Positions 31,011-37,845 of a stretch of DNA of 42,562 nucleotides are shown in pieces. Position numbers and translations under genes: made by a program. The DNA comes from Modicisalibacter xianhensis (GTDB taxonomy: Bacteria; Pseudomonadota; Gammaproteobacteria; Pseudomonadales; Halomonadaceae), in contig NZ_FOPY01000020.1 in assembly GCF_900113605.1 (NCBI RefSeq), positions 1-42,562 on the forward strand. The letters run 5' to 3'. The notes below the pieces were generated by a model, which had not been told where the DNA came from, ran no database searches, and worked only from the letters and a program-made list of their open reading frames with translations. The first letter of the stretch is position 1. Each line of letters begins with the position of its first letter.

Positions 31011-31175
31011 ACTATACTAGACGACAATTTTTAGTACGACTTTTTGATACGAAAAACTGATGCCGCGTAAGCGCGTATGGAGCCAAGCGCTTGCGGTAAT
31101 TTTGGTTTGCGCAGAGGATACTGTGTCTGGGATTGCTTCGTAGTGTTTTAAATAGAAATCGTCGTATAGTATACT
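31011..31175. promoter_or_regulatory. AT-rich divergent promoter region with repeated ACGAC motifs
   Basis: The stretch is much richer in A/T than its neighbours. It holds ACTATAC (31011), ACGAC at 31021 and 31036, ACGA at 31049, and the inverse GTCGTATAGT at 31161-31170, which overlaps a -10-like TATACT (31170-31175) for the rightward lipoprotein gene. A minus-strand -10-like TATAGT overlaps the left arm. The symmetry suggests one regulator acting on both promoters. The 31028-31236 stretch has no gene. Confidence 0.45.
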
Positions 31176-31236
31176 TTTTATATTGGGAAGCCAGTCTGCC
31201 TGAGATCATCAAAACAAGGGTACAAAGGGGAACAAA

Positions 31237-31746
31237 ATGACTTTCACGCGCTCAATCAAGGCTCTGGCTGCTACCTCAATCCTGCTTATGGCGACTGGCT
31301 GTGCAGCGCCGCAAGGATCTGCCATGTTGCGAAACTCAGCAGTAAGCGCGATCACTGGCGTTGCCGATATGCTGGGTGGGCGCGACTCGGATAGCGCGAG
31401 CGCAGCCGGTGCCGACTCAGCCAGTCAAATGCAAGGTGTCCAGGGTATGGTTAATGGCGGCAAGGCCGGTATGAGTGGTGCCGCTTACGGTGCTGCTGGC
31501 GCGGCAGCGCTGGGTCTGGCTGACAAGGGGATGCGTAGCGCTTTCACCGCGTTGCAGGGTGAATCTGAGGTGGGTTTCGAGGACGTTGCCAACATGAAAC
31601 AGAACATCGCCAAGAGCGATCCCTATGTCGATGGTGAAGGCCGTACCTGCATTGATTACCACATCACTGTCACTGGTGGCCCCGAAGACAGTGAACAGAA
31701 CGTCACTACCTGCCAGAATGCCGGTGGCGACTGGGAACGAATCTGA
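31237..31746 (+). CDS. Gly/Ala-rich lipoprotein, unknown
   Basis: The 169-residue protein has a lipoprotein signal (ALAATSILLMATGCAAPQ, lipobox Cys in ATGC). A Gly/Ala/Met-rich middle (GKAGMSGAAYGAAGAAALGLAD) could form a membrane-associated helix. The C-terminal part carries two Cys (GRTCIDYHITVTG and VTTCQNAGGDWERI) that may pair. A hairpin follows the stop. It resembles plasmid-borne lipoproteins without known function, possibly surface or entry exclusion; that is only a guess. Confidence 0.65.
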   Translation: MTFTRSIKALAATSILLMATGCAAPQGSAMLRNSAVSAITGVADMLGGRDSDSASAAGADSASQMQGVQGMVNGGKAGMSGAAYGAAGAAALGLADKGMRSAFTALQGESEVGFEDVANMKQNIAKSDPYVDGEGRTCIDYHITVTGGPEDSEQNVTTCQNAGGDWERI

Positions 31747-31754
31747 TCCGATAC

Positions 31755-31777
31755 GCGGCCACTCAGGTAGTGGCCGC
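31755..31777 (+). terminator. Hairpin after the lipoprotein gene
   Basis: GCGGCCACT and AGTGGCCGC form a 9-base-pair stem with a 5-base loop, 9 bases past the stop. The T tract is poor. It separates the lipoprotein gene from the next small gene. Confidence 0.55.
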
Positions 31778-31796
31778 TTAGCTTTAGGAGGTCAAC

Positions 31797-32018
31797 ATGG
31801 CTGACGACAATCTCAATACCTCACGGTTCGACAAGTCCGTGCTGGACATGACCAGGCTGGAAGCCTTCACCATGACAGCCATGCACGCCATTCTGCTTGG
31901 TGAGGGAGGGGGTAAGCTCACGCCCGAAGAAGTCGGTGAGAGCGCCGCAGCTTTTGCCGAGGCTTCCCTTTCCGCGGCCTCTGAAACGCTCGATGACCAG
32001 GACACTGTGCCGAGATAA
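31797..32018 (+). CDS. Hypothetical small acidic protein
   Basis: The 73-residue protein (MADDNLNTSRFDKSVLDMTR...) follows an AGGAGG site 8 bases upstream. It looks all-helical, with LEAFTMTAMHAILLGEGGGKLTPEEVGESAAAFAEASL, and is acidic at the end. No family is recognised. A terminator-like hairpin follows. Confidence 0.55.
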   Translation: MADDNLNTSRFDKSVLDMTRLEAFTMTAMHAILLGEGGGKLTPEEVGESAAAFAEASLSAASETLDDQDTVPR

Positions 32019-32042
32019 AGAAATGCCAGTCCCCAGCACGCG

Positions 32043-32076
32043 ATCGGGCAGCAACCTCAATGGTGTGCTGCCCGAT
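32043..32076 (+). terminator. Probable terminator
   Basis: ATCGGGCAGCA and TGCTGCCCGAT form an 11-base-pair stem with a 12-base loop, followed by TTCATT. It ends the 31237-32018 transcription unit and lies 20 bases before a parS-like site. Confidence 0.6.
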
Positions 32077-32095
32077 TTCATTGGTGCCGCTCAAT

Positions 32096-32113
32096 TGTTA
32101 CGCATGCGAAACA
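32096..32113. promoter_or_regulatory. parS-like palindrome, copy 2
   Basis: TGTTACGCATGCGAAACA is an 18-base palindrome with one mismatched pair. It shares CGCATGCGAAACA with copies at 15913 and 32687. It is intergenic, between a terminator and the end of the 32135-32590 gene. Confidence 0.55.
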
Positions 32114-32134
32114 GCGTCAGCCCAACCGGCGTCG

Positions 32135-32590
32135 TTAGCGCTGCGAATCAAGCCACTCGTTGGTGAGCTGGATCTGATGCTGGAAAGGATAGTTCGGCGG
32201 TGAATTAGGCTCGAACACTTCCTCAGCCACAGCAGCTTCAAGATGGCGATGTGCTTTCTCGTAACCCGGCACATGGAGCCTCTTTATCATTTGTAAAATT
32301 TCCTCCCGGTCCTCGAACCGATCTTGAGAAACCATCTCCAGCAAGTGCATAAGGCCATCAGCAGAGGAAAAGAATTCTAGATCGAGATCCTTCACTGAGC
32401 TTTTCGACCGGGCGTATTCGAGCCGACCATCATACTGGCACCCATCGGCTCGCGGTGAAGCAGGCCGATGATGTACAAGGCGCAGCCCGTACTCCTTCTC
32501 TGCTTCACCATGCTGGAAGAGCCATTCAACCCAGCCGTCTTTCGCCGATTTGATCGGCCCGCCACACACGTCACACGTCCACTCTGACAC
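32135..32590 (-). CDS. Hypothetical protein with N-terminal CxxC
   Basis: The 151-residue protein begins MSEWTCDVCGGPIKSAKDGWVEWL, a likely half zinc ribbon, with a later His/Cys pair (VHHRPASPRADGCQYD) that could complete the site. The rest is helical: SSADGLMHLLEMVSQDRFEDREEILQMIKRLHVPGYEKA. Similar lone proteins are common in proteobacteria, but the function is unknown to me. It is bracketed by the two intergenic parS-like sites. Confidence 0.6.
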   Translation of the reverse strand: MSEWTCDVCGGPIKSAKDGWVEWLFQHGEAEKEYGLRLVHHRPASPRADGCQYDGRLEYARSKSSVKDLDLEFFSSADGLMHLLEMVSQDRFEDREEILQMIKRLHVPGYEKAHRHLEAAVAEEVFEPNSPPNYPFQHQIQLTNEWLDSQR

Positions 32591-32657
32591 AGCATTTCCC
32601 CTTTCAGTTTATTAGCAGCCTGCCGATCAAGAGTGCCATAACTCGCTTGACCAAACA

Positions 32658-32683
32658 GCCCTACCGGATTGATCCGGTAGGGC
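32658..32683. terminator. Perfect 12-base-arm hairpin beside a parS-like site
   Basis: GCCCTACCGGAT and ATCCGGTAGGGC are separated by only two bases. The dyad ends 3 bases before the parS-like site at 32687. It could be a bidirectional terminator, a cruciform or part of a partition/centromere region. Confidence 0.5.
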
Positions 32684-32686
32684 AAA

Positions 32687-32704
32687 TGTTCCGCATGCGA
32701 AACA
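32687..32704. promoter_or_regulatory. parS-like palindrome, copy 3
   Basis: TGTTCCGCATGCGAAACA is an 18-base palindrome with one mismatched pair. It shares the CGCATGCGAAACA core with the copies at 15913 and 32096. It lies in the 282-base gap 32591-32872, next to a strong dyad. Confidence 0.55.
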
Positions 32705-32810
32705 ACCCAGTAGGTATGCGCGCTGGTATGTGACCCCCCTTCCCCTATCTCTAATGGACGCCGGTATTTCGGGCTGTCTCTGGCAACCAATATCAGCGTT
32801 TTATGCTGGA

Positions 32811-32835
32811 ATAGTCCTATATATAGGACTATAAT
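32811..32835 (+). promoter_or_regulatory. 22-base perfect palindrome overlapping a -10 box
   Basis: Bases 32811-32832 form a perfect palindrome with arms ATAGTCCTATA and TATAGGACTAT. Its right edge overlaps TATAAT (32830-32835), a consensus -10 for the gene at 32873. No good -35 is seen. This is the layout of a repressor operator. Confidence 0.6.
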
Positions 32836-32872
32836 AGAGGCACGTTTAAAGCTCTGAGAGAGAGGCAAACCA

Positions 32873-33202
32873 ATGGCTCACCCGCTGTCTGCCGCCAAGA
32901 CCAACCAGGCTGAAAGCATGATCGTCCTGACCACTGGCCATCTTCCCCAGGAGGAGGTGGAAACGGTGGAAACGCTACTCGCCAGGTGCGAGATCAATGG
33001 CGCGAATGCGCACCGCGAATGGTTCGTCATTTCAGCGGGATATGCCGAAGAAGGGTCCGAATACGATCCGCTAGCCAAGGTTTCCAGCGATGTACCTGTG
33101 CTGAATGGCTTGGCCAGTGAGGCGCGTAAGGCAGGCATTCGCTGGCTCATGTTTGACGCCGACGTATCTCCTACCGATGGACTGCCTTTCTACGACTGGT
33201 AA
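32873..33202 (+). CDS. DUF5983-like plasmid protein
   Basis: The 109-residue protein contains SMIVLTTGHLPQEEVETVETLLAR, a central FVISAGYAEEG and the end AGIRWLMFDADVSPTDGLPFYDW. This matches my memory of DUF5983 proteins found on plasmids and genomic islands; their function is unknown. It is the first gene after the palindrome-controlled promoter and is followed by a terminator-like hairpin. Confidence 0.65.
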   Translation: MAHPLSAAKTNQAESMIVLTTGHLPQEEVETVETLLARCEINGANAHREWFVISAGYAEEGSEYDPLAKVSSDVPVLNGLASEARKAGIRWLMFDADVSPTDGLPFYDW

Positions 33203-33208
33203 GCCAAT

Positions 33209-33234
33209 CGCTGGCGGTGATAGAGCCGCCAGCG
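33209..33234 (+). terminator. Hairpin after the DUF5983-like gene
   Basis: CGCTGGCGG and CCGCCAGCG form a 9-base-pair stem with an 8-base loop, followed by CATTTCATAAATT. It starts 6 bases past the stop. Confidence 0.6.
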
Positions 33235-33260
33235 CATTTCATAAATTAGCGAGCATTCCA

Positions 33261-33458
33261 ATGCCAACCTGTCAGCATCAACCGATCAGCCTTTCAACGA
33301 TCCCCACACTCGCTCAGCGTGGGCCGCAGCATCCTCTTTATCCTCGTCAAGACTGGCTGCTCGAATATGAGAACGGGGATACCAACCTTCCTTATTGGGA
33401 TTGGGTTGCAGAGGTCCGTGAACAGGCTTTGCGGAGTTTCCAGAATGCTTGCAAGTGA
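33261..33458 (+). CDS. Hypothetical small protein
   Basis: The 65-residue frame from ATG 33261 reads MPTCQHQPISLSTIPTLAQR and ends WLLEYENGDTNLPYWDWVAEVREQALRSF. The ENGDTNLPYWDWV block looks conserved among plasmid proteins I have seen beside DUF5983-like genes; function unknown. It overlaps the next gene by 14 bases. The ribosome site is weak. Confidence 0.5.
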   Translation: MPTCQHQPISLSTIPTLAQRGPQHPLYPRQDWLLEYENGDTNLPYWDWVAEVREQALRSFQNACK

Positions 33459-33810
33459 GCCGAATCAGGCTTCGCTTGAGAAACGGCTCTCCTGCTCGGA
33501 TCAGGTCAGAGCAATTCTGTTTAGTCTGTCACGCGAGCGTATAGGAAGCGTGAAAGGCGATGCCTTGGAGCGGGTTTCGCTGGGGGTTAATGAAACGGAA
33601 TGGGAGCCCCTTTCTCTCTCGGAACTACTAGACGCGATCGACCGCCAGCCACAGGCGACGCTGAAGCTCACCACGGTCAATCACCGATCGGCCTGGCTGA
33701 CCCTCGTTCCAGGCCGTTCCCATGTCGTTGCCGCCATCCAGGCCACCGATAACGACTTGCTTCTCACCACGCTAAGCATCGTGGAAACCTGTAACGGACA
33801 CGATGGATAG
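33445..33810 (+). CDS. Hypothetical protein
   Basis: The 121-residue protein from ATG 33445 begins MLASEPNQASLEKRLSCSDQ. It has a mixed alpha/beta pattern with WEPLSLSELLDAIDRQPQATLKLTTVNHRSAWLTLVPG. No family is recognised. The 14-base overlap with the upstream gene suggests coupled translation. Confidence 0.5.
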   Translation: MLASEPNQASLEKRLSCSDQVRAILFSLSRERIGSVKGDALERVSLGVNETEWEPLSLSELLDAIDRQPQATLKLTTVNHRSAWLTLVPGRSHVVAAIQATDNDLLLTTLSIVETCNGHDG

Positions 33811-33931
33811 CGTTTCCAGGCATTTCCACCAGGCATATCCCTGCCGCTTAGCCTGCTTGGAAAGGGGCGAGTGCTGCCAAGGCAGCGGCGGCAACAATCA
33901 ATGAGACAATCCACCACAGAAGGAAACGAGC

Positions 33932-34150
33932 ATGGCTATGACCGCGAGTGAAGCACGTAACGACCTTAGCGAGAACACCCTGTTTGACCACCTCGAGCCG
34001 GAAGCACAGCAACAAGCGATCGACCAACTGATGAAAGGGGAAAGCTGGGACGTGGTTGCCCAGCGGGTCAATGGCTGGGTTGCTGAGGCTGACTGGGAAA
34101 CCCGGAACGAAGCCAAGGAAGCCATGAGCAATGCTCGGGATTACGAGTAA
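33932..34150 (+). CDS. Hypothetical small acidic protein
   Basis: The 72-residue protein, MAMTASEARNDLSENTLFDH, looks all-helical and acidic, with LEPEAQQQAIDQLMKGESWDVVAQRVNGWV. AGAAGGAAACGAG lies upstream as a ribosome site. No family is recognised. The 121-base gap before it holds no clear feature. Confidence 0.55.
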   Translation: MAMTASEARNDLSENTLFDHLEPEAQQQAIDQLMKGESWDVVAQRVNGWVAEADWETRNEAKEAMSNARDYE

Positions 34151-34190
34151 GCTGCTGACGCAGTAGGCTCACCAATAGAAGGAGGCAGAC

Positions 34191-34709
34191 ATGTCACGAC
34201 ACGGGTTCCATCACGTACTTAACAGGCCATGCGAAGGTCAGGAAGACTTAGAAGAACTCGAAGACCTAATCGGCTATGGGATCTATGATTGGCTATCACG
34301 CGGGGTAGCCGGATACGACGAGCAACTGGAGACATTCTTTTTCAACATCGAGGGCAGCTGGATCTTTGGCACGGAGCCAGGGGAGATACCCAGCATTGGC
34401 TTGCTTCAAGCGATCCTCTCCGCGATATTCTCCGGCGCAGAGCTTCCCTTCAATCAGGAAGGCCTGAGAATGATCGCTGAGGAAGTGGACCGTTACTCAG
34501 CGGTTCTTGATCCGGCAGAAGCCGCGGACCTGTCCAACACCGTCTCGGCAACGTATCTTGAGAAACAGGTAGCATTGGCCAATTACTTCCGCGGTGAAGA
34601 GGCAGGCGGCGTAATGCGAGAGCTGGCGCCGGCAACCTCTGCAGGCCCAGACCACCCCAAGCGAGGCTTTCTGAGCAGGGCCTTTCACTACATATTCTTG
34701 AATAAATGA
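34191..34709 (+). CDS. Hypothetical protein
   Basis: The 172-residue protein follows a GAAGGAGG site. It is acidic, with LEELEDLIGYGIYDWLSRGVAGYDEQLETFFF, a hydrophobic SIGLLQAILSAIFSGAELPF and a basic end, PKRGFLSRAFHYIFLNK. No family is recognised. It is 6 bases from the next gene, so they are probably co-transcribed. Confidence 0.55.
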   Translation: MSRHGFHHVLNRPCEGQEDLEELEDLIGYGIYDWLSRGVAGYDEQLETFFFNIEGSWIFGTEPGEIPSIGLLQAILSAIFSGAELPFNQEGLRMIAEEVDRYSAVLDPAEAADLSNTVSATYLEKQVALANYFRGEEAGGVMRELAPATSAGPDHPKRGFLSRAFHYIFLNK

Positions 34710-34715
34710 ACCTTA

Positions 34716-35024
34716 ATGCCACAACCCCCCAACCTCATTGATTCCTGGCTTCATGTCGCCACGAATGGCGGCACGCAAACCAAGGCAGAGGCCCTAGCCC
34801 AGCTTAACCACGACCTGGGCACCAAGTACCGCCCAAACCGTCTCTATGAATGGCGGGCAGGGACATACCCTGTACCTCCTCAGGTGCAAGTCTATATGCT
34901 GCATGCCGCCCTCAGGTGGATCATCCAGGAGGAGGGCGGCACGGTGCCAGAGGGAGATATTGAATACACCGATCGCGTGCTGCAGCGACTTCTCCCCCCG
35001 CCAAGGAAGAAAGCAGGGGAATGA
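34716..35024 (+). CDS. Small putative DNA-binding (HTH-like) protein
   Basis: The 102-residue protein has TKAEALAQLNHDLGTKYRPNRLYEWRAGTYPVPPQVQVYM, a pattern seen in small Cro-like plasmid and phage proteins (recognition-helix-like NRLYEWRAG). The end is Pro-rich and basic (LLPPPRKKAGE). It converges on umuC with a 35-base gap. Confidence 0.55.
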   Translation: MPQPPNLIDSWLHVATNGGTQTKAEALAQLNHDLGTKYRPNRLYEWRAGTYPVPPQVQVYMLHAALRWIIQEEGGTVPEGDIEYTDRVLQRLLPPPRKKAGE

Positions 35025-35059
35025 ACAACCTCGGAGAGACGACCTGTACTGCCAGGCCC

Positions 35060-36340
35060 TCACCCCATCCTGATTTCGGGTAATTCTTTCCAGGAGGTCA
35101 GAAAGCGCGGTGTCTGTCGCGTGTTCCTCTGCCTCCATCGCTCATCCTTCCTCACGCCCCCCAGCGTGACCGCTCCACGGCCAAACTCACGATTGAGGGC
35201 ATCCATCACACCCATGAGCTTTGCCGACCGCTGACGCCTCTCCTCGGTCTCCTGGGTATCCAACATATCGAGCTGCAAACCGTCCCGATCAGTCAGGTCA
35301 ATCATCATGACGCCGGCCTTAGCGTACTGATAGCCTCGGCGATAGATCATCTCCAGGGCACGCTGGGCAGCACCGACGATTACACGGCTGTCATCGGTGG
35401 GCATCGGCAGTGGCAGGGTGAGGCTGGGGTAGTCCTGAGGAAGATCACTGCGAAACCGTGGCGTCGAGAGAAAGACCATGATCGCCCGGGCGACCGATTG
35501 CTGGCGCCGCACCTTTTCCGCGCCAGCCTGGGCATGCGACCGCACCGCCTCGCGTAGGTCATCCAGGTTGCCGGTGGCCTTCCCGAACGTGCGGCTGGTC
35601 ATGATGTTTTGACGCTTCTGGTCGATGTCATCAAGTCGGATCACATCAACCCCTCGCAGCTCCCAGACCGTACGCTCGAGCACGATCCCAAAGCGCTTGC
35701 GGATCTCTTTGGGCTCGGCTTTGCGCAGATCCAATGCTGTGCGGATACGCATCCGCTCCAGCTTCTCTCCTGTTCGCCTGGCCACACCCCACAAGTCCGT
35801 TACGTGCATGCGATCCAGATGGGCGAGGGTAGCTGGATGGTCAGCCTCCAGGACACAGACGCCTTTGAAGACAGGCTGCTTTTTGGCGATGCCCGTGGCC
35901 ACCTTTGCCAGCGTCCGAGACGGCGCCACCCCGATCGATACAGGTATCCCCGTGGAACGCTGGACCTCTTGACGCAGCTCAGCCGCATGGCCCTGCAGAG
36001 CCTCGGTAGAAAGCCCGGAGAGATCGATGAATTGCTCGTCAATTGAATATACCTGCACGGGGCCAGTATGGGCCTGCATGGTGGCCACCACCCGCCGCGA
36101 CATTTCACCAAACAGGGCATACGCTGAGCTGAGCAGCACCGTTTGGCGTCGCACCTCAGGGGAGAGCTGAAAGGCGGGCATGCCGTTTGGTACGCCCAAG
36201 GCTTTCAATTCATTTGACCGAGCGACCAAACATCCGTCATTCGAGGACAATACCCCAACAGGACGCCCACGTAGCTGAGGCATGAACACGCGGAAACAAC
36301 TCACATAGAAGTTATTACAGTCACAGTGGCCAATCATCAC
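35060..36340 (-). CDS. umuC: Y-family DNA polymerase V subunit UmuC
   Basis: The 426-residue protein has normal UmuC length. The catalytic acidic residues are Asp7 in HCDCNNFYVSC and Asp101-Glu102 in YSIDEQFIDLSG. The palm and little-finger motifs SNDGCLVARSNELKALG, GIPVSIGVAPSRTLAKVA and RTFGKATGNLDDLREAV follow. It extends DNA past lesions during the SOS response. A usually conserved Glu after the YASC motif is Phe here (Phe16). It overlaps umuD by 4 bases. Confidence 0.93.
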   Translation of the reverse strand: MMIGHCDCNNFYVSCFRVFMPQLRGRPVGVLSSNDGCLVARSNELKALGVPNGMPAFQLSPEVRRQTVLLSSAYALFGEMSRRVVATMQAHTGPVQVYSIDEQFIDLSGLSTEALQGHAAELRQEVQRSTGIPVSIGVAPSRTLAKVATGIAKKQPVFKGVCVLEADHPATLAHLDRMHVTDLWGVARRTGEKLERMRIRTALDLRKAEPKEIRKRFGIVLERTVWELRGVDVIRLDDIDQKRQNIMTSRTFGKATGNLDDLREAVRSHAQAGAEKVRRQQSVARAIMVFLSTPRFRSDLPQDYPSLTLPLPMPTDDSRVIVGAAQRALEMIYRRGYQYAKAGVMMIDLTDRDGLQLDMLDTQETEERRQRSAKLMGVMDALNREFGRGAVTLGGVRKDERWRQRNTRQTPRFLTSWKELPEIRMG

Positions 36341-36828
36341 AGCCCTCTACGGCGATGCGAGTGGACGTTGTGAATGACGACTCCCCATGTCTCGCAATCG
36401 GTGCCATTAAGCGCGATCGGATGATAGGCGGGGTTGCCGGACAATAACGCCGGCTGGCCATGCCATTTGCCAAGCTGCTTGCAAGTCAGCTCTCCATCCA
36501 GACACACCACGATAACGTCCCCATCCATCGGCTCAAGCGAGCGATCGACAATGAGCAAATCCCCATCGTAGATACCGCATCCCTCCATGCTGTCCCCCTT
36601 CGCACGGCAGAAATAGCTGGCGCTCGGCCTTGGTATCAGGTGCTCGGTGAGGTCGAGAATACGATCAACCTCTGCCTCGGCGTGGATCGGAAAGCCGGCC
36701 CTAACCTCGCCGGCCATCAGGGGAAGGGGATACCGCGAGCTTACAGATGACTGGCCCAGGATGGCGATGTGCCCGCCCAGTTGGCCGTTTCCGCTGGCTG
36801 CTTCTCCAGAACGTGGTGTGTTAAGCAT
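36337..36828 (-). CDS. umuD: UmuD-type SOS mutagenesis protein (S24 self-cleaving)
   Basis: From ATG at 36828 (GGAGGAGG site) the 163-residue protein has cleavage site Ala44-Gly45 (VRAGFP), Ser80 in KGDSMEG and Lys117 in LTCKQLG. The spacing of 35 and 37 residues matches E. coli UmuD. RecA-stimulated cleavage gives UmuD', which joins UmuC as Pol V. The N-terminal part is about 20 residues longer than in E. coli. It lies under a perfect LexA box. Confidence 0.92.
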   Translation of the reverse strand: MLNTPRSGEAASGNGQLGGHIAILGQSSVSSRYPLPLMAGEVRAGFPIHAEAEVDRILDLTEHLIPRPSASYFCRAKGDSMEGCGIYDGDLLIVDRSLEPMDGDVIVVCLDGELTCKQLGKWHGQPALLSGNPAYHPIALNGTDCETWGVVIHNVHSHRRRGL

Positions 36829-36843
36829 GCCTCCTCCTTTTAG

Positions 36844-36859
36844 CTGTATTTGCATACAG
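36844..36859. promoter_or_regulatory. LexA (SOS) box between umuD and the 36959 gene
   Basis: CTGTATTTGCATACAG fits the CTGT-N8-ACAG consensus exactly. It is 16 bases upstream of umuD and 100 bases upstream of the divergent zinc-ribbon gene, so LexA probably controls umuDC and maybe both sides. Confidence 0.88.
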
Positions 36860-36958
36860 TATCGGAGAAGGACTATTCCCGCTGCAAGCAACCGTTCCTC
36901 AACGTCAGTTCTTTCCCTACCTCTCGATGAGACCTGAAGCCAGGAATGAGGCGCACCA

Positions 36959-37186
36959 ATGAATACCTATGAGACTGTCGAGCCCACCATCAGCACTTGC
37001 CAGACCTGCGGCATTGACCACCTCGGCAACCAAGATGACTGCTGGCGCTGTGTGATATTCAATGCCGGGTTAGCGGCTGTCAGAGCCCGAGAGAGTCAAG
37101 AGCAGGAGGCTGCTGAGCGCCAGCTCCTAGCCGAGATCGAGGCCGGCACCTATGGCCCACCGGCTACACCCCCGGTTGAGGAATGA
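36959..37186 (+). CDS. Small zinc-ribbon-like protein
   Basis: The 75-residue protein begins MNTYETVEPTISTCQTCGID and has a second pair, DDCWRC, giving a CxxC-N11-CxxC zinc ribbon. A helical acidic part (RARESQEQEAAERQLLAEIEA) follows. Function unknown. It is divergent from umuD across the LexA box and followed by a clear terminator, so it may be SOS-inducible. Confidence 0.6.
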   Translation: MNTYETVEPTISTCQTCGIDHLGNQDDCWRCVIFNAGLAAVRARESQEQEAAERQLLAEIEAGTYGPPATPPVEE

Positions 37187-37200
37187 AGCAACCCCACCAT

Positions 37201-37221
37201 GCCCCAGGCCATCCCTGGGGC
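37201..37221 (+). terminator. Probable terminator of the zinc-ribbon gene
   Basis: GCCCCAGG and CCTGGGGC form an 8-base-pair GC-rich stem with a 5-base loop, followed by TTTCC. Confidence 0.65.
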
Positions 37222-37286
37222 TTTCCATGGATAAGCCAAGCCCACTAAGGCATGCAGTTATACCCGCTTGTAGCAGCATGATAACC

Positions 37287-37302
37287 TTGTACTTATATAC
37301 AG
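37287..37302 (+). promoter_or_regulatory. Degenerate LexA-like box in a duplicated leader
   Basis: TTGTACTTATATACAG differs from the CTGT-N8-ACAG core by one base. It shares ATACAGTATCGGAGA (37297-37311) with the umuD-side leader at 36854-36868. Further short matches follow down to the next gene's start (37413). Confidence 0.6.
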
Positions 37303-37412
37303 TATCGGAGATGGGCCGGCCCCAGCTAGCAAGCGCCAGCGATAGCTAGTGTCAGCCGACGCTCTATCCCTACTCGAGGCCTGAACCCAGGTATAGCGAG
37401 CAGGAGTTACCA

Positions 37413-37775
37413 ATGAAGAATTTGTACGTTGCCGGGAAGAGTCCCAAGACCCCAGGCCAAGCCAAGCGAGCAGCCAGCAAGGCGAAGAAAGCCGACCGGA
37501 TCGAAGCCCTGCACGGAATAGAAGCAAAGATACAGAGATACAAAATCGAAAGGCCTGGCGCTAGCCTGGAGATTATCCGCCGCGTGTTCCCCGATATAAC
37601 CACGGTGGCAAGTGAGTTCTGCGAAGCCCACGACATCGGCCTTGAAACAGTCCTGCCCAACCTCAGCGCGGATGTGATTGCACACGTTCAAACCTACGGC
37701 CTTTCGAGCCGCGACGAACTTCTAGGCGTGACCACCCGAATGATCCGAGCTTACCTGCCGCGTGCAGGTTGCTAA
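37413..37775 (+). CDS. Hypothetical basic protein
   Basis: The 120-residue protein has a very basic start (KSPKTPGQAKRAASKAKKAD), a helical middle and SLEIIRRVFPDITTVASEFC, then a C-terminal helical part ending TTRMIRAYLPRAGC. AGGAG precedes the ATG. It lies under the LexA-like leader. The Lys/Ala-rich start suggests nucleic-acid binding. No family is recognised. Confidence 0.55.
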   Translation: MKNLYVAGKSPKTPGQAKRAASKAKKADRIEALHGIEAKIQRYKIERPGASLEIIRRVFPDITTVASEFCEAHDIGLETVLPNLSADVIAHVQTYGLSSRDELLGVTTRMIRAYLPRAGC

Positions 37776-37845
37776 GCCCAGTCGCACGCGCCGGCCTGCA
37801 CGGCATCGCCCCCACAGACACCCAACGCACCCCTAGGGCACCATC

